Shown piece by piece: positions 25,599 through 33,147 of a stretch of 40,734 bases of DNA (its first letter is position 1; each line of letters opens with the position of its first letter). The stretch spans positions 1-40,734 of the forward strand of contig CALURL010000015.1 of assembly GCA_944323155.1 (NCBI GenBank). Direction: 5' to 3'. The DNA comes from Candidatus Gastranaerophilales bacterium. GTDB taxonomy: Bacteria; Cyanobacteriota; Vampirovibrionia; Gastranaerophilales; Gastranaerophilaceae. Position numbers and translations under genes: made by a program. Below the pieces are notes generated by a model that ran no database searches, had not been told where the DNA came from, and was given only the letters and a program-made list of their open reading frames with translations.

Positions 25599-26423
25599 TT
25601 AAACGCTTGAGACAGGTGGTAAGTCAATACTCTTTAATCTCTGTTCAATTCTTCTATACCACTTTAAATGTTGTTTGAACAAAATATTATATTTAGAAAT
25701 ATCACCATGTGAAATTTCATATTCCTGATTATCGCAAACCTCCTGCAATGCTTGTTCCAAACGGTGCGTAAGCTGTTTTCTATCAAGCTTTTCATCTTTT
25801 GAAAGTTCAATTCTTTTTCCAAATTCAATAATTACTTCCGGTCTATTATCACGGAAAAAGCAATAATCAAATGCCACAGGAATCAAATTAATTTTTCCAT
25901 ATCTTTTAACCGCATTTTGAGCAATATATGCAAGCCCTGTCTGGAATTCAATAGGTCTGTAATGCGGCGGCCTAATAATTCCCTGCGGGAAAATACAAAG
26001 CATATTACGTAAATCACTCATTACATCTACAGAATATTGCAAAGCCTTCATCGCAGACTGTGGAGACTTTTTATTAACAGAATAAGCCCCGCCGCGCCTT
26101 AATAATGGGAAACGATTTAACTCTTCCACCATTAAACGAATTTCTTTATGGAAAATTCTGTGGGTAATATTATAAAAAACAATACCATCCCACCAATTAC
26201 TATGCGGCGCAAAAAGAATTGTCGGAATATTTGTGTCCCCGTCAAAATAGTTTTCAGCACCTTTGTATCTAAAAGCATAAAAACGATTTTGCAGCATGTT
26301 AAAGAAAAACATACTTGCTACCCAAAGCCAAAATTTACTTGTCTTAGCTGGTTTAAATTTCTCCTCTTTATTCCTCAACTTGGTTGGGGGGATGTCAGAA
26401 TATAATTGTTCATCTACTGTCAT
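25599..26423 (-). CDS. PlsC-like lysophospholipid/glycerolipid acyltransferase
   Basis: 274 residues. The acyltransferase block I is HSNWWD (His74, Asp79: the HX4D catalytic pair) in the context APHSNWWDG. Block III is FPQGIIRPP (145-153), where the usual Glu of FPEG is Gln. A hydrophobic segment at about 31-45 (FWLWVASMFFFNML) is a membrane or interface helix. The family transfers acyl groups from acyl-ACP or acyl-CoA to lysophosphatidate or related acceptors at the inner membrane. The Glu-to-Gln change and poor match elsewhere leave the acceptor open; some cyanobacterial relatives act on glycolipids or carotenoids. It is single-gene, convergent with family-A gene 2. Confidence 0.82.
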   Translation of the reverse strand: MTVDEQLYSDIPPTKLRNKEEKFKPAKTSKFWLWVASMFFFNMLQNRFYAFRYKGAENYFDGDTNIPTILFAPHSNWWDGIVFYNITHRIFHKEIRLMVEELNRFPLLRRGGAYSVNKKSPQSAMKALQYSVDVMSDLRNMLCIFPQGIIRPPHYRPIEFQTGLAYIAQNAVKRYGKINLIPVAFDYCFFRDNRPEVIIEFGKRIELSKDEKLDRKQLTHRLEQALQEVCDNQEYEISHGDISKYNILFKQHLKWYRRIEQRLKSIDLPPVSSV

Positions 26424-26580
26424 ATATCAATTGTACTTCACTAATATTAAATACGCAAATAAACAATACAATATTTTTAAAAAAACTTAACTATACAAAT
26501 TACTCATATAGCAAAAAATATTTTTTTCAGATTTAATATAAGACATAACAAAAAATTAAAAATAAAGGAGATACAACAAA

Positions 26581-26904
26581 ATGAGAATATTACCTGTTTC
26601 AAATATGAATTTTAATGGTGGAATAATTAGAATTACAGGTCCTGATAAAGGCCATATTATTGCAATAAATACCGATGAAATATCTACAATCCAGAGTTCA
26701 AAATATATAAATAGAGATACCGAGAACTTAACAAATTTAGAAACGACGCCAAATGCTATAATAACTATGAATAATAACAATCGTATTTATACATATATGC
26801 CAATTTCTAAAGTATTAGATGCATATTCAACAGCAAAAGTAAGAACACTGAGCGAGTTACATCCTGACAGAAATCCTGAAATTCATGGCCACATTCAACA
26901 TTAA
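26581..26904 (+). CDS. Small hypothetical protein
   Basis: 107 residues with AAAGGAG 9 nt before the ATG. It begins MRILPVSNMNFNGGIIRITG. The rest is a mix of short beta-prone stretches (GHIIAINTDEISTI, NAIITMNNNNRIYTYM) and a His-rich end (HPDRNPEIHGHIQH). No signal peptide, membrane segment or recognised domain. It lies just upstream of the riboswitch region on the same strand but ends before the riboswitch promoter, so it is probably a separate unit. Confidence 0.6.
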   Translation: MRILPVSNMNFNGGIIRITGPDKGHIIAINTDEISTIQSSKYINRDTENLTNLETTPNAIITMNNNNRIYTYMPISKVLDAYSTAKVRTLSELHPDRNPEIHGHIQH

Positions 26905-26921
26905 TATTTGAACATAATTGT

Positions 26922-26950
26922 TTGACATGTAACTTTGGTTATTTTACGCT
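26922..26950 (+). promoter_or_regulatory. Candidate promoter of the riboswitch operon
   Basis: TTGACA at 26922-26927 is a perfect -35. The best box at 17 bp is TACGCT (26945-26950), which is poor, so the exact -10 is uncertain. The start would fall near 26956, right at the first helix of the riboswitch. Confidence 0.45.
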
Positions 26951-26954
26951 TTTA

Positions 26955-27060
26955 ATATCAAAGAGGAAATTGGTGTGAAAATCATCAGCTGTGCCGCAAC
27001 CGTAAAAGCCGGAACACTCAGAAAAACTTAAATGCCGCGAGCATCGGCAGATAAGATATA
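26955..27060 (+). promoter_or_regulatory. Cobalamin (B12) riboswitch aptamer
   Basis: The core matches the B12-box consensus in order: GAGGAA (26963-26968), GGTG (26972-26975), GAAAATC, CAGCTGTG, CCGCAAC (26994-27000) and CGTAA (27001-27005). A closing helix can form between ATATC (26956-26960) and GATAT (27055-27059). A peripheral hairpin TGCCG/CGGCA (27033-27037 with 27045-27049) follows the core. At about 105 nt it is compact, closer to the small class-II or variant cobalamin riboswitches than to long AdoCbl ones. A downstream terminator hairpin provides the switch. Recognition is from the consensus by eye. Confidence 0.82.
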
Positions 27061-27072
27061 TTTTCTAAGTTG

Positions 27073-27106
27073 TCCTCTGATTTACAAGAATAGCAGAGGA
27101 TTTTTT
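27073..27106 (+). terminator. Riboswitch expression platform: terminator that also masks the RBS
   Basis: TCCTCTG (27073-27079) pairs with CAGAGGA (27094-27100), followed at once by six T and then the ATG at 27108. The 3' arm contains AGAGGA, the only Shine-Dalgarno for that ATG. The hairpin can therefore stop transcription and hide the RBS. A competing helix AACTTA (27025-27030) with TAAGTT (27066-27071) could alternate with the aptamer. Confidence 0.8.
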
Positions 27107-27107
27107 A

Positions 27108-27809
27108 ATGTCACTGACAGCAGTAAAAACCAACAGTTCACGAGTAGGAACATGCCCGCACGGTCTACCTCTTGGAGCATGCCCGATATGTAACGGCATG
27201 GGTGGTGGCGGAGGCATGAAAAAAGCCGATTTTTCTGCAAAACCCGGTGAAATGAGCTGGAATGAATGCGCGGCAATAGGAGCATTCTTAAAAGCACAGC
27301 AGCAAGCTAAACTTACAAGACAACAAGATGCACAAAACTTTGCCCAAAATGTTCAGGCCTTCCAAAATTCCTTGATGAATGCAAGCCAAAAACTTGCAAA
27401 CATAGGACAATTTATGCTCACAAATGCACCTGCTGTTATTGCAAAACCAGTTAATTTTGTACTCAACACTGTTCTTGGCGGAATTGTAAGAACAATTGCC
27501 AGCATGCCCGCTGCTATTACGAATGCTCTGCAAACAATTCAACAAAAAATCGCTGATATATCTGACAAATTAACAGCAATGATTGGAGAATTTAAAGCTG
27601 CAATTAACAAAAAAATATCAGAAGCGTTCTCTGACTTAAAGAAAAAAGTAAAATCAATATTCTCCATTTTTAAACCACTCGACACTGATGACGATGACAA
27701 ACAAATTGATGAAACTAAAAAAGCCTTTGAATTAAAAACATTTATACACGAATTGTATAACAAATTAACAAACGGCGAAACTAAAAAGGATTTAGAAGAA
27801 AATGAATAA
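27108..27809 (+). CDS. Riboswitch-controlled protein with CPHG/CPIC cysteine motif, unknown
   Basis: 233 residues. The N-terminus has CPHGLPLGACPIC (Cys16, His18, Cys25, Cys28), a compact metal-knuckle-like motif, followed by a run of glycines (GMGGGGG). Residues about 60-180 are helical and rich in Ala, Gln and Asn (ANIGQFMLTNAPAVIAKP), with a moderately hydrophobic stretch at about 103-145 that could lie on or in the membrane. The C-terminal third is charged with an Asp cluster (DTDDDDK). No family recognised. Its ATG follows directly on the B12 riboswitch terminator, and its end overlaps the next gene by 8 nt. Zinc or other metal binding is inferred from the Cys/His spacing only. A role in cobalamin or metal handling is suggested by the riboswitch, not shown. 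Confidence 0.8.
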   Translation: MSLTAVKTNSSRVGTCPHGLPLGACPICNGMGGGGGMKKADFSAKPGEMSWNECAAIGAFLKAQQQAKLTRQQDAQNFAQNVQAFQNSLMNASQKLANIGQFMLTNAPAVIAKPVNFVLNTVLGGIVRTIASMPAAITNALQTIQQKIADISDKLTAMIGEFKAAINKKISEAFSDLKKKVKSIFSIFKPLDTDDDDKQIDETKKAFELKTFIHELYNKLTNGETKKDLEENE

Positions 27810-29292
27810 CATATCCCAGTTCAGGGACGGCGAAACCTTAAGACAACAACGAAATATGACAACTTCCCAGAGAAGGAATAATTCAAACGTAAAAGAGGGG
27901 GTTGTGGTTAATACGTTTATAAAAGACTGTCCTGATTGCAAGGTAGATCTTCATGACACCTGCGATTCTCTGGTAATCTCGGAAAACATAAAACTTCCCA
28001 AACAACTGAAGGAAGATAAAATTACAACAGAAAAGAGTCTGTTACCACTTAGTGCGGCAGCTTTAGGCGTAACAGGAATTATTACAGCGGCAACGGCGTT
28101 TATAAGCAGAAACGCAAAAATTTCAACTAAACTTGCCGAAGAAAAATGGGTTCCGACTCTAACCCGTAATATTTCCATAAACGATGAAACTGCACAGGCT
28201 ATATTCCAAATGGTTACAAATCCAAACCATAAAACAATTAAAGCCGGAGCAGGAGTTCTTACACTCACAGCAATGGCGTTTATGGGAAAAACATTCTTTG
28301 ACGGATTTAAAGAAGTCTGGGTAAAGAAAAAAGAAGCAGATATTCAAAAAAATCTTCAAGAAAAACTAATAAATATAGAAACCCAGTCATTTGCAGGCAA
28401 AATCCAAATAACAAGAAGTATGCTTTCAGAAAAAGCTAAAGAATTTAACAGTTATTTTTCAAAAGAGAAAATCCTGCCGAATTTTGGTAAAGAACTTAAT
28501 TTCACAAGGAATTACAATACCAAAAACTCAAAAGACACTCAGAAAAGCACCGGCTTAACATATTTTCTTCTAGGCGCAGGCACAGTCGGGGCAATTCTAG
28601 GCCTGACTTACATTTCCTTGAAAAACCTTAATAAAACAAAAGGTTTCTTAAAAGAATATATTAACAATAATAAAAATAATATTAAACATATAGTTGAAAC
28701 AACAAAAGCCGACACAAAAGATATTGATAAAAATAATCTCGGCTACCTTTTCCAATCAATTGACGCGGATGAAAAATACATAAGACAAATGCTCAAAAAC
28801 CTTAGCTGGGATGAAAAAGAAAAAGAAGCATTCATAAATACAATTGTGAGAAAAATAAAAACATCAACAGTAAAAGTTAATCCCCACATAGGCGGTGACG
28901 GGACTCCAAAACCATCGTTTTCATCATTTGTAGATGATTACAGAGCATATTTCTATAACTGGATTCTTGACACTGATAACAAACAATTCCAGCAGCTTTT
29001 CTGGGGAATGACAGGTGCTGCAGGTATTTCATACGCAGGAAAACTTACAGGGGATGCCATTAAAGAAGTTCAGGTAAAAAAATTCAATGCCCAGACAGAA
29101 ATTGAATTACAGCAAAGACTTGTATCAACAGAACTTAGAAACTTCAAATCAAAAAAAGACGCCGCAATAGAACCGCTTATGCATGAATTCCATAAACAGG
29201 CAAAAAACGGCAAACCCAAAGAACAACTAAAAACAATAGCAGATAATATTTTATTTGAAATCAAAAATGGGCCGCCATTTGTGTATTCATAA
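27802..29292 (+). CDS. Membrane protein of the riboswitch operon, unknown
   Basis: 496 residues; the ATG overlaps the end of the previous gene (ATGAATAA), so translation is coupled. The N-terminal 75 residues are hydrophilic with a Cys/His cluster (CPDCKVDLHDTC, Cys43, Cys46, Cys54), echoing the CPxC motif of its neighbour. Probable membrane segments are at about 81-102, 147-167 and 251-273, with a fourth weaker one near 397-417 (FWGMTGAAGISYAG). Between them are long charged helices, for example KKKEADIQKNLQEKLINIE. No transporter signature such as an ABC, TonB or ECF motif is visible. Unknown function; co-regulation by cobalamin is expected from the operon structure. Confidence 0.8.
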   Translation: MNNISQFRDGETLRQQRNMTTSQRRNNSNVKEGVVVNTFIKDCPDCKVDLHDTCDSLVISENIKLPKQLKEDKITTEKSLLPLSAAALGVTGIITAATAFISRNAKISTKLAEEKWVPTLTRNISINDETAQAIFQMVTNPNHKTIKAGAGVLTLTAMAFMGKTFFDGFKEVWVKKKEADIQKNLQEKLINIETQSFAGKIQITRSMLSEKAKEFNSYFSKEKILPNFGKELNFTRNYNTKNSKDTQKSTGLTYFLLGAGTVGAILGLTYISLKNLNKTKGFLKEYINNNKNNIKHIVETTKADTKDIDKNNLGYLFQSIDADEKYIRQMLKNLSWDEKEKEAFINTIVRKIKTSTVKVNPHIGGDGTPKPSFSSFVDDYRAYFYNWILDTDNKQFQQLFWGMTGAAGISYAGKLTGDAIKEVQVKKFNAQTEIELQQRLVSTELRNFKSKKDAAIEPLMHEFHKQAKNGKPKEQLKTIADNILFEIKNGPPFVYS

Positions 29293-29307
29293 AATACGAG
29301 GTCAAAG

Positions 29308-29766
29308 ATGTATATCCAGCAAGTTCAAAACATTAATATAACTCCATACCGTGTTCAAATGCCGACTCCTCAAAGGAATTATTGCATTTTTGACCAGAAC
29401 CGGGTTGATTGCTTTGTAAAACAAAGAGAGAATTCTTTGCCATATCTGGCAGATATACTTGTTCATTCAAATAATGAACAACAAATTGTAGAAACTCTTT
29501 ATACTCTGAATAGAATGCTTGATAACGGAGTAAAAGGCATAGACAAAATGTATCCGGTGCTATCGCGCTTCAACAACACAACTTCTCCTAATATACAAAC
29601 ATTTTTGGCCGGAATTTACAGAAAAACGCAAGTTCCTGACGCCTTTGGGCCTCTTGTCAAAATGTTAATACAAAATTCACTGCACCCTGCACCTGCAAAT
29701 TTTGATCCTAATGAAGAAATCGGAGGAGCAATACTGGCTTACCTTTCAGACCGTTTTAGAAATTGA
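29308..29766 (+). CDS. Third protein of the riboswitch operon, helical, unknown
   Basis: 152 residues, starting 15 nt after the previous stop with GAGGTC before the ATG. The first 35 residues are Gln, Pro and Asn rich (QQVQNINITPYRVQMPTPQR). The remainder looks like alpha-helical repeat pairs: LADILVHSNNEQQIVETLYTLNRML and LAGIYRKTQVPDAFGPLVKML, similar in style to HEAT-like helices, suggesting a protein-binding adaptor. No catalytic motif. It is the last gene of the unit; a perfect inverted repeat follows 12 nt after the stop. Confidence 0.7.
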   Translation: MYIQQVQNINITPYRVQMPTPQRNYCIFDQNRVDCFVKQRENSLPYLADILVHSNNEQQIVETLYTLNRMLDNGVKGIDKMYPVLSRFNNTTSPNIQTFLAGIYRKTQVPDAFGPLVKMLIQNSLHPAPANFDPNEEIGGAILAYLSDRFRN

Positions 29767-29778
29767 ATAAACACAAGA

Positions 29779-29800
29779 CATGTTACAAAATTGTAACATG
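29779..29800. repeat. Perfect inverted repeat upstream of family-A gene 3
   Basis: CATGTTACAA (29779-29788), AA, TTGTAACATG (29791-29800). The arms are 10 bp and perfect. There is no T-run after it, so an operator is as likely as a terminator for the preceding operon. It contains the TGTAACA element found at the same distance from CGATAT before family-A gene 2. Confidence 0.8.
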
Positions 29801-29814
29801 ATTTAAAACATGTT

Positions 29815-29842
29815 TAAAGTTTTAAAGTCCATGTGTCGATAT
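29815..29842 (+). promoter_or_regulatory. Sigma-28/sigma-D-like promoter of family-A gene 3
   Basis: TAAAGTTT (29815-29822), 12-nt spacer, GTCGATAT (29835-29842). The first box is a perfect FliA -35 match; CGATAT matches the -10 core. The second box ends 43 nt before the ATG. The leader shares AAGTTACTAA with family-A gene 2. Confidence 0.65.
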
Positions 29843-29885
29843 ACAACATGTAAGTTACTAAAGTAAGAAAGGATGATCGACAGCA

Positions 29886-30995
29886 ATGGGAATGGCAGCG
29901 TCACAAGCTAGATTTTTAGGTCTGACAGCCAGAAAAACCAATGTTGAGTTCGAAGGTCAACAAGTTAACCAGCAGCGAACCACATTGTCCAACCAGTCTG
30001 CAAATTATTACAACGATTTGCTCGGTATGACTGTACCAACTCCTCCGTCTGTCGACAATTATACAAAAACCGTTTATACATTTGAGGACGGCGCTTTATC
30101 TAACACAATAACAAGTCTAATTGCCTCTCCAAACGGTGAATATACTGTAAGTTATTTAAGAAAATGGACTGATGATTTTTCAGTAGTCGCAGCCTCAACA
30201 AGTATTGTTACAGAAAATGGCGACGGTACATATAATGTTGGCGCAAACAAATTACGCGACTTAGGTGTTGCTATTCCGGATAATGCAGATAACTTTGAAC
30301 ACGATGCTACCGGAAACAGAACAAAATACATCGGTGAATATGAATATCTTCAATCAATGACACCTGAACAAATCGACAGTTTAATTAAAGAAGAACAACA
30401 ATATCTTGCTCTATTAAACGAAAAATACGGAACAACAAATAGTGATTGGCTGGTAAGATATGTTGAAGATACTACTACAGGTAAACAAGTTCCATACTTC
30501 TACAAGAAAGATGATGTAACCGGTGCAGTTTACGATGACAATGGAAATTCTAAATCTAATATCAAATGTTACACCGTTGGCAGCACTACACAAACTGAAG
30601 AAGTTAAAGCTGTTACTAACTGTAAAGTTGAAAAAGACAGTTCAGGCCGCTTTATCAATATAACTCTTCCTGAACTTGATGACGATGGTAATCCTGTTCT
30701 TGATGATAAAGGCAACATTGTTTACGGCCCGACTTATTCTTTGACAACAAGCACAGTTACTGATCAAGATGCATACAATGATGCAATGAATCAATATGAA
30801 TATGAAAAATATGAATATGATCAAGCTATCAATGAAATAAATGCAAAAATAGAAATTATACAAGCACAAGATAAAAACCTTGAATTAAGATTGAAACAAC
30901 TCGATACAGAACAAGATGCAATTCAAACAGAAATGGATGCCGTACAAAAAGTTATCGAAAAGAACACAGAATCTTCATTCAAAACATTCGGATAA
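29886..30995 (+). CDS. Family-A protein 3: short form, unknown, flagellin-like architecture
   Basis: 369 residues, no signal peptide. The N-terminus MGMAASQARFLGLTARKTNV and the C-terminal coil (LRLKQLDTEQDAIQTEMDAV, ending SFKTFG) align with both ends of the 568/569-aa proteins. The central 280 residues are unrelated to theirs. The middle is rich in Asp, Asn, Thr, Tyr and Gly with short repeats such as LDDDGNPVLDDKGNIVYGP, resembling surface or calcium-loop segments. A Tyr/Glu-rich helix (YEYEKYEYDQAINEINAK) leads into the C-terminal coil. AGAAAGGA lies about 13 nt before the ATG. It has its own promoter and terminator. Conserved ends with a swapped centre argue that the ends do a common job, such as assembly or export. 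Exact function unknown. Confidence 0.85.
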   Translation: MGMAASQARFLGLTARKTNVEFEGQQVNQQRTTLSNQSANYYNDLLGMTVPTPPSVDNYTKTVYTFEDGALSNTITSLIASPNGEYTVSYLRKWTDDFSVVAASTSIVTENGDGTYNVGANKLRDLGVAIPDNADNFEHDATGNRTKYIGEYEYLQSMTPEQIDSLIKEEQQYLALLNEKYGTTNSDWLVRYVEDTTTGKQVPYFYKKDDVTGAVYDDNGNSKSNIKCYTVGSTTQTEEVKAVTNCKVEKDSSGRFINITLPELDDDGNPVLDDKGNIVYGPTYSLTTSTVTDQDAYNDAMNQYEYEKYEYDQAINEINAKIEIIQAQDKNLELRLKQLDTEQDAIQTEMDAVQKVIEKNTESSFKTFG

Positions 30996-31045
30996 ACAAA
31001 CAAAACTATAATAATTTTCCTTTCCCTTTTTCCTATTGATTTTCC

Positions 31046-31076
31046 AACGACGAACGCAAGTATCGTCGTTTTTTTT
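31046..31076 (+). terminator. Terminator after family-A gene 3
   Basis: AACGACGA (31046-31053) pairs with TCGTCGTT (31063-31070) around a 9-nt loop and is followed by a T-run to 31076. Confidence 0.88.
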
Positions 31077-31125
31077 GTGCACTTTTCTATAGACTAAGTC
31101 TGGTTTTCTATGATAAAATCATGTT

Positions 31126-31983
31126 ATGAATTTTCAAACAAAATACTCCGAGATTTTAAATATAGTAAAAGAAGATATTGAAACAATAAATAAAGAAATC
31201 ACTTCACTTATACAAATTGAAGAACCTTTAAAATCAAAGTTAATAGAATTTTTACAAGCTCCATCAAAGAGAATTAGGCCTCTTGTAACAATTTTATATC
31301 TGAGATCCTGCAATATTAATGTAACTCAACGCCACTATAAACTTCTAACGGCTGTAGAACTTATGCATAATGCATCGCTTATTCATGACGACATAATTGA
31401 CGAAAGCAAAACTAGACGAAACATAAAAACTTTAAATTTTGAATTTGACAACAAACTTGCAGTCATAAGCGGGGATTATATTTTATCAAAAGCTTTATAT
31501 TATCTAAGCGAAATAAAATCTCCGGAAACTATTGATATATTTGCACAGACACTTTCACAAATGTGCGAAGGCGAAACTTTCCAATACTTCAACAAATTTG
31601 AAATTCCAACGCTTGAAAATTATCTAAAAAAAACAGAGCAAAAAACCGCGAAACTATTCCAATCAGCCCTAGAAAGCGCAATTTTAATTTCAAAAAAAGA
31701 ACTATTTCACAACGCATCAGAATTCGGTAAAAATTTTGGAACAGCTTTCCAAATCCGCGATGACTTAATTAATGCAAAAACATTGCAAACAGATATAATA
31801 GACGGTATTTATACTGCACCTGTAATATTTGCCGGAAACACACAAAATATTCAAAGTGGTATTGAAAAAACTTATTGTTTATTAGATAAATATATTGAAA
31901 AAGCTAAACAAAGTTTATCAACAGAAAATAATAAATATAAACATGCACTCGAGGAGCTTTTGGAATTACTAAGATATGAATAA
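31126..31983 (+). CDS. Polyprenyl diphosphate synthase-like protein with degenerate second Asp motif
   Basis: 285 residues, shorter than the usual 320 or so. The first Asp-rich motif is intact: LIHDDIIDESKTRR (DDIID at 88-92), with KRIRP (49-52) and GDYIL downstream. The second motif, normally DDxxD followed by GKxxGxDL, reads RDDLINAKTLQTDIIDG. Asp212 and Asp213 remain, the third Asp is Asn216, and about 10 residues of the loop are missing. The family condenses isopentenyl diphosphate with allylic diphosphates to make quinone side chains or undecaprenyl-type carriers. The change may reduce or alter activity, or mark a divergent subfamily. No SD precedes the ATG, and a TGATAAAAT box lies just upstream. 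It overlaps lepB by 8 nt. Confidence 0.85.
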   Translation: MNFQTKYSEILNIVKEDIETINKEITSLIQIEEPLKSKLIEFLQAPSKRIRPLVTILYLRSCNINVTQRHYKLLTAVELMHNASLIHDDIIDESKTRRNIKTLNFEFDNKLAVISGDYILSKALYYLSEIKSPETIDIFAQTLSQMCEGETFQYFNKFEIPTLENYLKKTEQKTAKLFQSALESAILISKKELFHNASEFGKNFGTAFQIRDDLINAKTLQTDIIDGIYTAPVIFAGNTQNIQSGIEKTYCLLDKYIEKAKQSLSTENNKYKHALEELLELLRYE

Positions 31984-32629
31984 ACTTAAAGAACTTATCA
32001 CAAAAATTAAAGAACAATATAACAAGATTAATCCTATGCTTAGGGAAACAATAGAAACAGTAGTTTTTGTAATTGTAATGCTAATCATAATAAGATTTTT
32101 TATTGGAGAAATCCGCTGGATTCCATCAGGTTCAATGCGTCCAACACTTATTGAAGGCGACAGAATTGTTGTAGAAAGATATTCACGATTTTTCACAACC
32201 CCGAAACGCGGCGATATAATGGTTTTCTATCCGCCTTTTGAAACTTTGAAAAATACTCCTTTGAAATTATTTTCCCGTCTAACAGGTTTTTTCTGCAAAG
32301 ACATAGCATATATCAAGCGAGTTGTCGGAATGCCTGGGGACACAGTTGAAATTAAACCTGAATTGTCAGGCAAATATACTGTTTATATTAACGATAAGCC
32401 TTTTGACGAGCCATATATTCAAAGCCCTTATGATTACCGTCCATGTACTAGAAACATGTATTGCGGACCTTTTCAAATTCCAGAAAATTATTACCTTATG
32501 CTTGGCGACAACAGAGGAAATTCACAGGACGGAAGATACTGGGGGCTGCTGCATAAAGATAGGTTTATAGGCCGTGCAGTTGTAGTTTTCTGGCCTCTTA
32601 ACAGGGTGAAATTACTAAGACGGCATTAA
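31976..32629 (+). CDS. lepB: Signal peptidase I
   Basis: 217 residues. A single membrane segment (about 26-44) is followed by the catalytic motif WIPSGSMRPTL (nucleophile Ser53), RGDIMVF, YIKRVVGMPGD with general-base Lys114, and LGDNRGNSQDGRYWG. All five conserved boxes of the family are present. It removes signal peptides from Sec and Tat substrates on the outer face of the inner membrane; a substrate may be the exported protein at 699-1094. The ATG overlaps the end of the prenyl synthase gene (ATGAATAA), so the two are coupled. Confidence 0.97.
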   Translation: MNKLKELITKIKEQYNKINPMLRETIETVVFVIVMLIIIRFFIGEIRWIPSGSMRPTLIEGDRIVVERYSRFFTTPKRGDIMVFYPPFETLKNTPLKLFSRLTGFFCKDIAYIKRVVGMPGDTVEIKPELSGKYTVYINDKPFDEPYIQSPYDYRPCTRNMYCGPFQIPENYYLMLGDNRGNSQDGRYWGLLHKDRFIGRAVVVFWPLNRVKLLRRH

Positions 32630-32661
32630 AATTACAAAAGCCTTATAGTCTTATCGTAAAA

Positions 32662-33051
32662 CTACAAGAGTAAATGGTAATACTTCATATAATTTGCCAT
32701 AATTTCAGAACTTGTAGCATTTGCGACATTTGCTTTAATAACCTGCTCTTTATCAGTAGCAGTAGCTTCTTGAACCTTTTCTGTTTCTTTATTTTGCGGA
32801 GTATTCAAAACTTGAGTTTTCTGTTCTGCTTCCAACTGGGCAACATAATCTGCAACAGCAGCCCGAACCTCCTCAAGTTTAGCCTTGTCACCTGCATAAG
32901 ATCCTGTTGATTCTATACCGCCTTCTTGCAATTCCTGCAAAATACTCGCCCACTCATTATAATTTGTTATAGAAGTACCCTGAGCCTGAGCGGCGGCCTG
33001 CGCTTTTCTTAATTCGTCTTCAGATTCAATACCGTCTACTCTGATAGCCAT
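32662..33051 (-). CDS. Small hydrophilic protein, unknown
   Basis: 129 residues from ATG 33051, with AAAGGAG 8 nt upstream; an in-frame GTG at 33060 overlaps that site and is rejected. Sequence starts MAIRVDGIESEDELRKAQAA and is rich in Ala, Gln and Glu. It has no signal peptide or membrane segment, a probable helix at about 10-60 and a longer one at 60-90 (KLEEVRAAVADYVAQLEAEQ). The Gln/Thr/Glu linker ends with ANYMKYYHLLL. No recognised family. It is single-gene and convergent with lepB. Confidence 0.65.
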   Translation of the reverse strand: MAIRVDGIESEDELRKAQAAAQAQGTSITNYNEWASILQELQEGGIESTGSYAGDKAKLEEVRAAVADYVAQLEAEQKTQVLNTPQNKETEKVQEATATDKEQVIKANVANATSSEIMANYMKYYHLLL

Positions 33052-33147
33052 ATCTGTCACTCCTTTAGTTATACTCTCTATATATATTAAGTATATTATT
33101 CCCTTAGAATTTCAGAAAATATTGAATCTGTAAAAAAACTTAATAAA

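Noticed and set aside
26925-26933. 9-mer ACATGTAAC also found on the minus strand at 3005-3013
   Set aside because: Two copies of a 9-mer in 40 kb of AT-rich DNA is close to chance, and their positions relative to promoters differ.
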